A DNA stretch of 5,562 nt. It comes from Bacteroidales bacterium (GTDB taxonomy: Bacteria; Bacteroidota; Bacteroidia; Bacteroidales; JAADGE01). Within the stretch, counting starts at the first letter, position 1. Every line of letters begins with the position of its first letter. Made by a program: the position numbers and the translations under genes. Location: positions 1,134-6,695 of the forward strand of contig JAOZMN010000158.1 in assembly GCA_029934265.1 (NCBI GenBank), written 5' to 3'. Under the pieces are notes generated by a model. The model saw only the letters and a list, made by a program, of their open reading frames with translations. It searched no databases and was not told the DNA's origin. Positions 1-5,404 of this stretch are shown here, piece after piece.

Positions 1-1
1 A

Positions 2-316
2 CGAGCTTTGGAAGAACCGTTAAGATTAATTTCCGAAAATGCAGGACAAGAGGGTTCGATTATTGTACAAAAAGTGAAAGAAGGCGAAGCCGATTTCGGT
101 TACAATGCACGAACAGCTACTTATGAAAATCTTTTTGAAACAGGCGTTATCGACCCTGCAAAAGTAACAAGAATAGCACTCGAAAATGCCGCATCAATCG
201 CAGGAATGTTCCTTACAACCGAATGTGTACTTGTCGATGAAAAAGAAGAAGAAGCCGCACCAATGATGCCTCCGGGTGGAATGGGCGGAATGGGTGGAAT
301 GGGCGGAATGATGTAA
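2..316 (+). CDS. groEL: Chaperonin GroEL (Hsp60), C-terminal part, cut by window edge
   Basis: The last 104 codons of the 60-kDa chaperonin, which forms the double-ring ATP-driven folding chamber in the cytoplasm together with GroES. The reading frame is open from base 2, so the 5' end lies outside the window and this is not a broken gene. It reads RALEEPLRLISENAG onward, which aligns by eye with about residue 445 to the end of E. coli GroEL (548 aa), so only the final part of the equatorial domain is present. Family landmarks seen are FGYNA, which is part of the nucleotide pocket, GVIDPAKVTR with its conserved Asp, and AASIAGMFLTTEC. The gene ends in an acidic stretch (DEKEEEAAP) and the flexible GGM-repeat tail (PGGMGGMGGMGGMM) typical of bacterial GroEL. 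A strong terminator follows about 30 bases after the stop. groES would be expected upstream but cannot be seen. Identification is essentially certain. Confidence 0.98.
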   Translation, partial: RALEEPLRLISENAGQEGSIIVQKVKEGEADFGYNARTATYENLFETGVIDPAKVTRIALENAASIAGMFLTTECVLVDEKEEEAAPMMPPGGMGGMGGMGGMM

Positions 317-342
317 AAATTAATCCGATGACTTCCAAACAA

Positions 343-386
343 AAATAAAAAAGTTCCGATTTCATGAAATCGGAACTTTTTTATTT
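343..386 (+). terminator. Rho-independent terminator after groEL, perfect 44-bp palindrome
   Basis: The arms GTTCCGATTTCA and TGAAATCGGAAC (353-376) form a perfect inverted repeat, flanked by six A residues (347-352) and six T residues (377-382). The symmetry continues outward to 343-386 without a mismatch. As RNA this gives a GC-containing stem of about ten pairs with a small loop around TCAT, followed by a U run, which is the standard intrinsic terminator layout. The matching A run upstream means the reverse complement is an equally good terminator, but no minus-strand gene ends here. It begins 27 bases after the groEL stop codon. Confidence 0.93.
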
Positions 387-481
387 CAACTAATCGGCTT
401 ATTATCAATTAAATATATAATATGTAGAAATCTATATATATATAAACAGGTCTTGTTTTTTTATATATCAATCAAAATACT

Positions 482-508
482 TAATTTTGGAGGTCGAAAG
501 TAAATTTG
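482..508 (+). promoter_or_regulatory. Candidate -7 promoter boxes for sucC (Bacteroidota type)
   Basis: TAATTTTG (482-489) and TAAATTTG (501-508) both fit the Bacteroidota primary sigma factor -7 consensus TAnnTTTG. Neither has a good -33 TTG at the usual distance of about 19-21 bases: the nearest TTG for the first box is at 453-455, 26 bases away, and the second has only TTTG at 486-489, which is too close. I therefore list them as candidates only. A third, weaker option is TAGTTTCG at 536-543 with TTG at 511-513. Confidence 0.35.
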
Positions 509-585
509 AGTTGATATAAAAATACAGGGAGTGTTTAGTTTCGTAAAAATTAAAAAACATCTGCTTATTAATTAATAATAAAAAT

Positions 586-598
586 AGGTCAATGACCT
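586..598. repeat. Small inverted repeat AGGTCA-A-TGACCT upstream of sucC
   Basis: A perfect 6-bp inverted repeat with a one-base spacer, ending 21 bases before the sucC start codon. The 16 bases at 585-600 match 14 of 16 with bases 2582-2597 at the beginning of glpK, which also form an inverted repeat. The position could suit an operator or a leader structure that affects translation, but a function is not shown by the sequence alone. Confidence 0.45.
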
Positions 599-619
599 TA
601 ACCTTTTAAAATACAAGTA

Positions 620-1807
620 ATGAATTTACATGAATATCAAGGAAAAGGGATACTCAAAAGTTTTGGAGTACGAATACAAGAAGGGATAGTTGCCGATACA
701 GCCGAAGAAGCAGTAGAAGCAGCCAAGAAACTTACCGAACAAACCGGCACAAGCTGGTGGGTAGTAAAAGCTCAAATACACGCCGGAGGTCGAGGTAAAG
801 GCGGAGGTGTAAAACTTGCCAAATCACTCGAAGAAGTAAAAGAAATTGCAGGACAAATTATCGGAATGCAACTTGTAACTCACCAAACCGGACCTGTAGG
901 AAAAAAAGTAAGTAAAGTGCTTGTAGCACAAGATGTTTACTATCCCGGCGAATCGGAAACGTCCGAATTTTACATGGGAGTTTTATTAAACCGTGCTACC
1001 GGCAGAAATATTATAATGTATTCCACCGAAGGAGGAATGGACATCGAAACAGTAGCCGAAAAAACTCCGGAACTTATTTATAAAGAAGAAATTGACCCGA
1101 AAACAGGACTACTTCCGTTTCAAGCTCGAAAAATAGCATTTAATCTTGGCTTGGAAGGACAGGCAAACAAAGAAATGGTTAAATTTGTAAGTGCTTTATA
1201 CAAAGCTTACGAAGCAACCGATTCTGCAATGTTTGAAATAAATCCGGTACTTAAAACTTCCGACAATAAAATTCTTGCCGTAGATTCAAAAGTAAATTTG
1301 GACGATAACGCTCTTTACAGACATAAAGATTATGCTGCAATGAGAGACGTTACCGAAGAAGACCCCGCAGAAGTAGAAGCCGGAGAATACGATTTGAACT
1401 TTATCAAATTGGACGGAGACGTAGGCTGTATGGTAAACGGAGCCGGACTTGCAATGGCAACTATGGACATCATCAAGCAAAGTGGAGGTTCGCCTGCAAA
1501 TTTCCTTGATGTAGGAGGAAGTGCAAACGCCACAACTGTTGAGGCAGGTTTCAGAATAATATTACAGGACGACAGCGTAAAAGCTATTTTGCTTAATATT
1601 TTCGGAGGAATCGTTCGTTGCGACAGAGTAGCACAAGGAGTTGTAGATGCTTATAAATCAATAGGTAACATAAAAATTCCGATAATTGTACGACTTCAAG
1701 GTACAAACGCCGAAGAAGGAGCTGAACTAATCAAAAATTCAGGTTTGGAAGTTCAATCCGCAATCACCCTGCAAGAAGCCGCAGACCTTGTGAAAGCCTG
1801 CGTTTAA
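620..1807 (+). CDS. sucC: Succinate--CoA ligase (ADP-forming), beta subunit
   Basis: Beta subunit of succinyl-CoA synthetase, the TCA cycle enzyme that interconverts succinyl-CoA + ADP + Pi and succinate + CoA + ATP in the cytoplasm, working as a complex with the alpha subunit SucD. The protein has 395 aa; family members are usually about 385-400 aa. Residues 1 to about 240 are the ATP-grasp domain: MNLHEYQ start, K50, nucleotide-binding HAGGRGKGGG (54-63), and metal ligands N208 in FEINPV and D222 in AVDSKVN. Residues about 255-395 are the CoA-ligase domain with GCMVNGAGLAMATMD (269-283), FLDVGGSA (295-302) and NIFGGIVRCD (326-335). All expected motifs are intact. The ATG at 620 gives the canonical N-terminus; no clear Shine-Dalgarno precedes it. 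The phosphohistidine and most of the CoA pocket lie on SucD, which is not encoded next to this gene: the next gene is convergent. ADP rather than GDP preference is by family analogy. Confidence 0.97.
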   Translation: MNLHEYQGKGILKSFGVRIQEGIVADTAEEAVEAAKKLTEQTGTSWWVVKAQIHAGGRGKGGGVKLAKSLEEVKEIAGQIIGMQLVTHQTGPVGKKVSKVLVAQDVYYPGESETSEFYMGVLLNRATGRNIIMYSTEGGMDIETVAEKTPELIYKEEIDPKTGLLPFQARKIAFNLGLEGQANKEMVKFVSALYKAYEATDSAMFEINPVLKTSDNKILAVDSKVNLDDNALYRHKDYAAMRDVTEEDPAEVEAGEYDLNFIKLDGDVGCMVNGAGLAMATMDIIKQSGGSPANFLDVGGSANATTVEAGFRIILQDDSVKAILLNIFGGIVRCDRVAQGVVDAYKSIGNIKIPIIVRLQGTNAEEGAELIKNSGLEVQSAITLQEAADLVKACV

Positions 1808-1816
1808 GTTTAATTA

Positions 1817-1846
1817 TTTAATGATATAATGGTTTAATGATATAAT
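1817..1846. repeat. Tandem direct repeat, two 14-bp copies with 16-bp period
   Basis: TTTAATGATATAAT is present at 1817-1830 and 1833-1846, separated by GG. It forms two alternative left arms of the hairpin downstream of sucC. Two copies only, so this is not an array; a local slippage duplication is the simplest explanation. Confidence 0.8.
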
Positions 1847-1895
1847 ATCTTTATAATGAAAATATTGTACCTTTAAACCATTATATCATTTTTTT
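1820..1895 (+). terminator. Long-stem terminator-like hairpin after sucC, with a duplicated left arm
   Basis: Bases 1820-1837 are an exact inverted repeat of 1873-1890 (18 bp), followed by a run of seven T residues (1889-1895). This is terminator-like for sucC, though the stem is very AT-rich and the loop of about 35 bases is long. The left arm exists twice: TTTAATGATATAAT occurs at 1817-1830 and again at 1833-1846 (period 16). The right arm could pair with the first copy (18 bp) or the second (11 bp, 1836-1846 with 1880-1890), giving a shorter loop. The right arm and T run overlap the last codons and stop codon of the convergent GNAT gene. On the minus strand no T run follows, so it suits sucC better than the GNAT gene. 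Confidence 0.65.
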
Positions 1896-2423
1896 CAGCA
1901 AAGAATACATATACGAATCACAAAATTTTTTATTTATTACAAAATTTTGTCTTAACTTTCCTTCACGTTCAAAACCGAGTTTTTCCAATTTTTTTATCGA
2001 AGGGAAATTTTCCGTATAAACTTGACCCTCTAACCGATTTAATTTAAGGATATTAAAAGCAAAGTCAAAAGTAGCTTTTTGAGCTTCCGGAATAATTCCT
2101 TTTCTTTGAAATTCGGACAATAAAATACTTCCTATTGTCGCAAATTTATGCTTATAATCAATATGATACAAAGAAACTGTGCCTATAAGTTTGCCATCGG
2201 TTTTAAGACATACTGCCCAACGATAACTTTCTCCGTTTTTAAGCTCTCTTTTATATTTTTCGATTAAAGAAATACTGTCGTTAATATCTTTATGAATTTC
2301 ATTATCAGTATATTTTAATATATTTTTATCGGAAAAAATATTAAAAATTTCGTTTTTGTCTTCTATAGATATTTCTCTTAAAATAAGACGTTCTGTTTTT
2401 AAAATTTGAAGTTTTTTTTCCAT
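1881..2423 (-). CDS. GNAT family N-acetyltransferase (RimJ/RimL-like)
   Basis: A 180-aa protein of the Acetyltransf_3 type, which moves an acetyl group from acetyl-CoA to an amine; the substrate cannot be told from the sequence. Seen features: TERLILREI at 10-18, the usual opening of this subfamily; beta strands WAVCLKTDGKLIGTVSLY (69-86); the acetyl-CoA pyrophosphate-binding motif A region at LLSEFQRKGIIPEA (101-114), where Q-R-K-G fits Q/RxxGxG/A but the last position is Ile instead of Gly/Ala; then LEGQVYTENFPSIKKLEKLGF (131-151), the typical motif B region of RimJ/RimL relatives. The length is normal and the start ATG at 2423 gives a complete fold. Relatives include ribosomal-protein acetyltransferases and antibiotic or small-molecule acetyltransferases, so no gene symbol is given. 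The gene is convergent with sucC and divergent from glpK, looks more AT-rich than sucC, and has no clear TAnnTTTG box upstream. Confidence 0.9.
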   Translation of the reverse strand: MEKKLQILKTERLILREISIEDKNEIFNIFSDKNILKYTDNEIHKDINDSISLIEKYKRELKNGESYRWAVCLKTDGKLIGTVSLYHIDYKHKFATIGSILLSEFQRKGIIPEAQKATFDFAFNILKLNRLEGQVYTENFPSIKKLEKLGFEREGKLRQNFVINKKFCDSYMYSLLKKMI

Positions 2424-2444
2424 CTTTTTAGAATTTGTAAATCA

Positions 2445-2475
2445 TTGAAAATAAGAATCTTGTTCGTTAATTTTG
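2445..2475 (+). promoter_or_regulatory. Putative glpK promoter, Bacteroidota -33/-7 type
   Basis: TTG at 2445-2447 and TAATTTTG at 2468-2475 are separated by 20 bases, a good fit to the Bacteroidota pattern TTG-N(about 19-21)-TAnnTTTG. The distance to the chosen glpK ATG is 70 bases, leaving a leader of roughly 60 bases. It sits in the region between the divergent GNAT and glpK genes. It is the only box in that region that fits well, and it faces glpK. Confidence 0.6.
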
Positions 2476-2545
2476 TGTTTGCTCAAATTAGATTTTTATC
2501 ATACTTTTTTGAGTAGAAACCCTACTTGTATATAATTTATTGATT

Positions 2546-4075
2546 ATGACAATTTTACACGATAATAAAAGCAATGTTAAAAAGGTCAAAGACCTTATTT
2601 TATCATTAGACCAAGGCACAAGCAGCTCTCGTGCGGTTTTGTTCGACAAAGAACAAAAAATTGTTGCAATAGAGCAAAAAGAATACAAACAATATTATCC
2701 CAAAGCCGGCAGGGTGGAGCAAAAACCGGAAGAAATTTGGACTTCACAATTAAACTGTGCCGTTAATATTTTGAATAAAAATAATATAAAATCCGAAGAA
2801 ATAGCCGGTATCGGTATCACAAATCAGCGTGAAACAATTATTGTTTGGGATAAAAAAACAGGCGAACCGGTTTATAATGCAATAGTCTGGCAAGATACAC
2901 GAACCGGTGATATGTGTAACGAAATCAGTAACAATAAAATTTCAAAATACATAAAAAAAAATACCGGACTTACCATTGATGCTTATTTTTCGGCAACAAA
3001 AATTCGCTGGATACTCGAAAATGTAAAAAATGCAAGAAAAAAAGCCTTAAATGAAGAATTATTGTGCGGAACGGTAGATACTTGGTTGGTTTGGAAACTT
3101 ACCGGCGGAAAACATCATGTTACTGATTTTTCAAATGCTTCACGAACAATGCTGTTCAACATTCGCACTTTGAAATGGGACAAAAAAATATTAAAATATT
3201 TCGGAATACCTGAAACAATGCTTCCGAAAGTTGTAAATTCTTCCGAAATTATCGGGGAAGTTTCACCGGATTTTTCAAGTTTATCGGGAATAAAAATTTC
3301 CGGAATTGCAGGCGACCAGCAAGCGGCACTTTTTGGACAAAATTGTTTCAGAAAAGCTGATGTAACCGCAACTTACGGAACAGGTTGTTTTATGCTTATG
3401 AATACCGGCAAAAAATTATCCATATCCGAAAACGGACTGCTTTCAACTATTGCATGGGGCATTGACAACAAAATAACTTACGCTCTCGAAGGCAGTGTTT
3501 TTGAAGCCGGTTCAGTTGTGAATTGGTTGCAAAACGAACTTAAAATTATCGAAAAACCGGAAGATACCGATAAGATATGTCGTAAGATAAAATCAACAAA
3601 AGGAGTTTATTTTGTGCCGGCTTTTTCAGGGCTTGGAACACCATATTGGAAGCCTAAAACAAGAGGAACTATTTTCGGAATTACACAAAAAACATCTTCC
3701 GAACACATTGTAAGAGCAGCGATGGAAGCAATAGCCTTTAGTGTAAAAGATGTAATTTCGGCAATGCAAAACGATTCCGGAGCAAAGCTAAAATCTCTCA
3801 AAGTTGCCGGAGGAGTTTCCGCCAATAATTTTTTGATGCAATTTCAATCGGATATTCTTCAAAAGAAAGTAATTCGATACGAAAATATAGAGACAACAGC
3901 ACTCGGAGTCGCACTGTTGGCAGGATTATCCGTGAATTTTTGGACTTGGGAAGAAATTAACAAGCAAAAACAAACTGATAAAGAATTTTATTCGGAAATT
4001 GAAAAAAAAACAAGCAAAAAACTTTATAAAAAACGAAATAAAGTATTGAAAAAAATTATAAAATTATATTCGTGA
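2546..4075 (+). CDS. glpK: Glycerol kinase (FGGY family)
   Basis: Phosphorylates glycerol with ATP to sn-glycerol 3-phosphate in the cytoplasm, trapping glycerol for lipid synthesis or glycolysis. Read from the ATG at 2546 it has 509 aa. Landmarks in that numbering: phosphate loop LDQGTSSSR (21-29); glycerol-binding R95-E96 in TNQRETIIVW; FGGY signature 1 YFSATKIRWILEN (147-159) with the glycerol-contacting Tyr; catalytic Asp257 in GIAGDQQAALFGQ; TYGTGCFML (277-285); FSGLGTPYW (360-368); FGGY signature 2 starting GTIFGIT (374-380); adenosine-site region VAGGVSANNFLMQFQSD (420-436). These separate it from other FGGY sugar kinases. The N-terminus is about 13-17 residues longer than usual because no other in-frame start lies closer to LDQGT; a TTG at 2540 is a less likely start. 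Oddities: VAGG where most homologues have VDGG, YWKP where YWDP is usual, and neither the fructose-bisphosphate loop nor the phosphorylatable His loop is present. No glpF or glpD is adjacent. Confidence 0.96.
   Translation: MTILHDNKSNVKKVKDLILSLDQGTSSSRAVLFDKEQKIVAIEQKEYKQYYPKAGRVEQKPEEIWTSQLNCAVNILNKNNIKSEEIAGIGITNQRETIIVWDKKTGEPVYNAIVWQDTRTGDMCNEISNNKISKYIKKNTGLTIDAYFSATKIRWILENVKNARKKALNEELLCGTVDTWLVWKLTGGKHHVTDFSNASRTMLFNIRTLKWDKKILKYFGIPETMLPKVVNSSEIIGEVSPDFSSLSGIKISGIAGDQQAALFGQNCFRKADVTATYGTGCFMLMNTGKKLSISENGLLSTIAWGIDNKITYALEGSVFEAGSVVNWLQNELKIIEKPEDTDKICRKIKSTKGVYFVPAFSGLGTPYWKPKTRGTIFGITQKTSSEHIVRAAMEAIAFSVKDVISAMQNDSGAKLKSLKVAGGVSANNFLMQFQSDILQKKVIRYENIETTALGVALLAGLSVNFWTWEEINKQKQTDKEFYSEIEKKTSKKLYKKRNKVLKKIIKLYS
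2582..2596. repeat. Inverted repeat AAGGTC-AAA-GACCTT in the first codons of glpK
   Basis: A perfect 6-bp inverted repeat with a three-base spacer, 36 bases downstream of the glpK ATG and inside the codons of the N-terminal extension. Bases 2582-2597 match 14 of 16 bases with 585-600 upstream of sucC. It may be a regulator site or an early-mRNA hairpin, or the coding sequence may have it by chance (codons for KVKDL). Confidence 0.4.
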
Positions 4076-4085
4076 AGATTATATT

Positions 4086-4112
4086 AAGGGTTTCCCGCAA
4101 AGCGAAACCCTT
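4086..4112. terminator. Hairpin between convergent glpK and outer-membrane protein gene
   Basis: AAGGGTTTC (4086-4094) pairs with GAAACCCTT (4104-4112): a nine-pair stem with three G-C pairs in the middle and a nine-base loop. It lies 10 bases after the glpK stop and 19 bases after the stop of the minus-strand gene, the right place for a shared bidirectional terminator. There is no clean U run on either strand: the plus side continues GATAAAG, and the minus side continues AATATAATC. It may therefore act as a weak terminator or as an mRNA 3'-end stabiliser rather than a standard intrinsic terminator. Confidence 0.5.
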
Positions 4113-4131
4113 GATAAAGAAAGGAAAGACC

Positions 4132-5247
4132 TTAATTTCCCGTAAACGACAAACCTATGGTTATCGGATAAAGTTCCGGTCCTTGATTTTTCCGAAAAAA
4201 AGTAGAAAAACTGCGATTTACAAACAAAGAAACCCCTTTATAACCGACTTGAGCAAAAAGTTCGTATTTAAAAGGATTTACTTGAAAATTATCAAGAGTT
4301 TTATTCTTTATTTTCGAAGAATTTAAAATATATTTTTGTTTTTGCTTGGTATAAAGTCGCAAACTGCCGACCGCTCCAACGCTGATGTAAAACTTATTTT
4401 CCCCCGAAGTTTGATATTCAAAAGCCATCGGTACCGTAAGATAACCTGTATTTAACTTATTCTTGGTAAACGTTTTAACATCTTTTTCGATATAATGTGC
4501 ATTTATGATATTATTTTCATCTTCGTATAAAGTTATATTTTCGTAAAATGAAAAACTGCTCCATTCAAGACCGACACCGGTAAAAAATCCTATATTTTTT
4601 TTAATTATCGGAAAATTAAATTCTTTGACATTAAGAGAAAAATTCCAAGATTTTTCAGGATTTAATTTCATGTATTCCGTGTTTGCAGGCAAATCAAAAT
4701 TATAATCTTGGTTCATGAAATTATTCAGACCGATTCTAAAACCCGACCAATGAGCATTAAATTTACCGTAATTGTTTTTTTTAAGAAATTTGTTGTTTCT
4801 GCTCCATGTTTCCGTTTTGGGTCGGCTTACAGTATCGTTTTCTGACATTCTATTTTTTATTTCGGCAATATCATTTTTTAATTCAATAATTCCGTTTTCA
4901 AATGACAATATTTTCTTTTTTTTATCTAAAATTTTCTTTTCCGAAAATTTTAGTTTTTCCGAAATATTTTCTTTCTGCACTTCTGTTATTTTTTGATTAT
5001 TTAAAGAATCTTTTAATTCCGAATTTTCTTTTTTCAGAATTACAAGTTCTTTTTCGGCTCTTTCTTTTTCTTTTTCAAAAACAATTATACTCGATTCCAA
5101 ATCTCTGATGTCTCTGTCATTTTTGAAATTATCATCAATAATGATAAATTTCTTTTTCCCGATTTTTATTTCGGTTGTATCTTTCTGGGCGTTTACCGGC
5201 TGTAAAAACATAAATATTACCGGAATAAAAATTATAATTTTTTTCAT
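4132..5247 (-). CDS. Outer-membrane beta-barrel protein with N-terminal coiled coil (function unknown)
   Basis: A 371-aa protein with three visible parts. Residues 1-20 (MKKIIIFIPVIFMFLQPVNA) are a Sec signal peptide, with likely signal peptidase I cleavage before QKDTTE. Residues 22-40 (KDTTEIKIGKKKFIIIDDN) are a short strand-rich segment that, from memory, recurs in a family of Bacteroidota barrel proteins. Residues about 46-135 are a Lys/Glu-rich heptad-like region predicted to be a coiled coil. Residues about 163-371, starting with HWSGFRIGLNNF, show alternating hydrophobic/polar strands typical of small outer-membrane barrels (FFTGVGLEWSSFSFY, YLTVPMAFEYQT, FYISVGAVGSLRLY, YELFAQVGYKGVSLFV), ending with GPELYPITIGLSF plus three residues. 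The last strand ends in Phe, as in many barrels. The barrel is expected in the outer membrane with the coiled coil on the periplasmic side; this is inference. The start ATG at 5247 lies close behind a TAnnTTTG box. A molecular role is not known to me. Confidence 0.85.
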   Translation of the reverse strand: MKKIIIFIPVIFMFLQPVNAQKDTTEIKIGKKKFIIIDDNFKNDRDIRDLESSIIVFEKEKERAEKELVILKKENSELKDSLNNQKITEVQKENISEKLKFSEKKILDKKKKILSFENGIIELKNDIAEIKNRMSENDTVSRPKTETWSRNNKFLKKNNYGKFNAHWSGFRIGLNNFMNQDYNFDLPANTEYMKLNPEKSWNFSLNVKEFNFPIIKKNIGFFTGVGLEWSSFSFYENITLYEDENNIINAHYIEKDVKTFTKNKLNTGYLTVPMAFEYQTSGENKFYISVGAVGSLRLYTKQKQKYILNSSKIKNKTLDNFQVNPFKYELFAQVGYKGVSLFVNRSFSTFFRKNQGPELYPITIGLSFTGN

Positions 5248-5270
5248 TTTCTATAGAATTATTAATTTAA

Positions 5271-5278
5271 CAAACGTA
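5271..5278 (-). promoter_or_regulatory. Candidate -7 box for the outer-membrane protein gene
   Basis: Read on the minus strand this is TACGTTTG, a full match to TAnnTTTG, 23 bases upstream of the ATG at 5247. A TTTG lies further upstream on the same strand (5307 down to 5304), but its 25-base spacing is longer than usual, so the -33 part is uncertain. The resulting leader would be short, under 20 bases. Confidence 0.5.
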
Positions 5279-5324
5279 AAACGCATAAAATTATAAAAAG
5301 TTACAAAGAATAAAATAAAATTTG

Positions 5325-5332
5325 TATATTTG
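5325..5332 (+). promoter_or_regulatory. Candidate -7 box for the secreted-protein gene at the window end
   Basis: TATATTTG matches TAnnTTTG and lies 72 bases before the ATG at 5405. At the -33 position there is only TTAC (5301-5304, 20-base spacing), a partial fit. Together with the minus-strand box at 5271-5278 this makes the 157-bp region between 5247 and 5405 a divergent promoter region with the two start points facing away from each other. Confidence 0.5.
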
Positions 5333-5404
5333 TAAAATTATTAAATTTTTTAACGTTAAATATTGGTGTTTAATTAATTATTATAAACTTTAAAAATTCA
5401 AGCA

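Larger units (their letters stand above)
387..619 (+). other. AT-rich gap between groEL terminator and sucC; presumed sucC promoter and leader
   Basis: No coding frame worth calling and no RNA gene was recognised here. The stretch holds a short (TA)6 run at 433-444, T-rich and A-rich tracts, two boxes matching TAnnTTTG (482-489 and 501-508), a weaker one (TAGTTTCG, 536-543), and a small inverted repeat at 586-598 just ahead of sucC. Because groEL is closed by a strong terminator, sucC almost certainly has its own promoter in this gap. If transcription starts just past one of the boxes, the sucC leader would be roughly 70 to 125 bases long. Confidence 0.6.

Noticed and set aside
1..316. groEL fragment as a truncated pseudogene
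   Set aside because: The frame is open to the window edge and the C-terminus is fully canonical, so the gene is simply cut by the window.
121..408. Minus-strand open frame across the groEL end and its terminator
   Set aside because: It is antisense to groEL, its repeats are the mirror of the GGM tail, and it runs through the terminator palindrome.
433..444. (TA)6 run ahead of sucC as a possible phase-variable repeat
   Set aside because: Short for slippage control and more than 170 bases from the start codon in a generally AT-rich stretch.
2482..2513. CTCAAA ... TTTGAG inverted repeat in the glpK leader
   Set aside because: Six-base AT-rich arms with a 20-base loop are too weak to support a structure or operator.
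4121..4134. Third copy of the AAGGTCAAAGACCTTA-like motif (AAGGAAAGACCTTA)
   Set aside because: Only the 10-mer AAAGACCTTA is shared with 2588-2597, the inverted symmetry is lost, and 10-base matches are expected by chance at this window size.
4072..4326. Plus-strand open frame of 84 codons starting with GTG at the glpK stop codon
   Set aside because: It includes the intergenic hairpin and then runs antisense to the well-supported outer-membrane protein gene; the Lys/Arg-rich translation has no family features.
4772..5296. Three plus-strand open frames rich in Phe, Ser and Leu
   Set aside because: They are the antisense of the Lys/Glu-rich coiled-coil codons of the minus-strand gene, which gives T-rich, Phe-rich translations; no independent start or family support.
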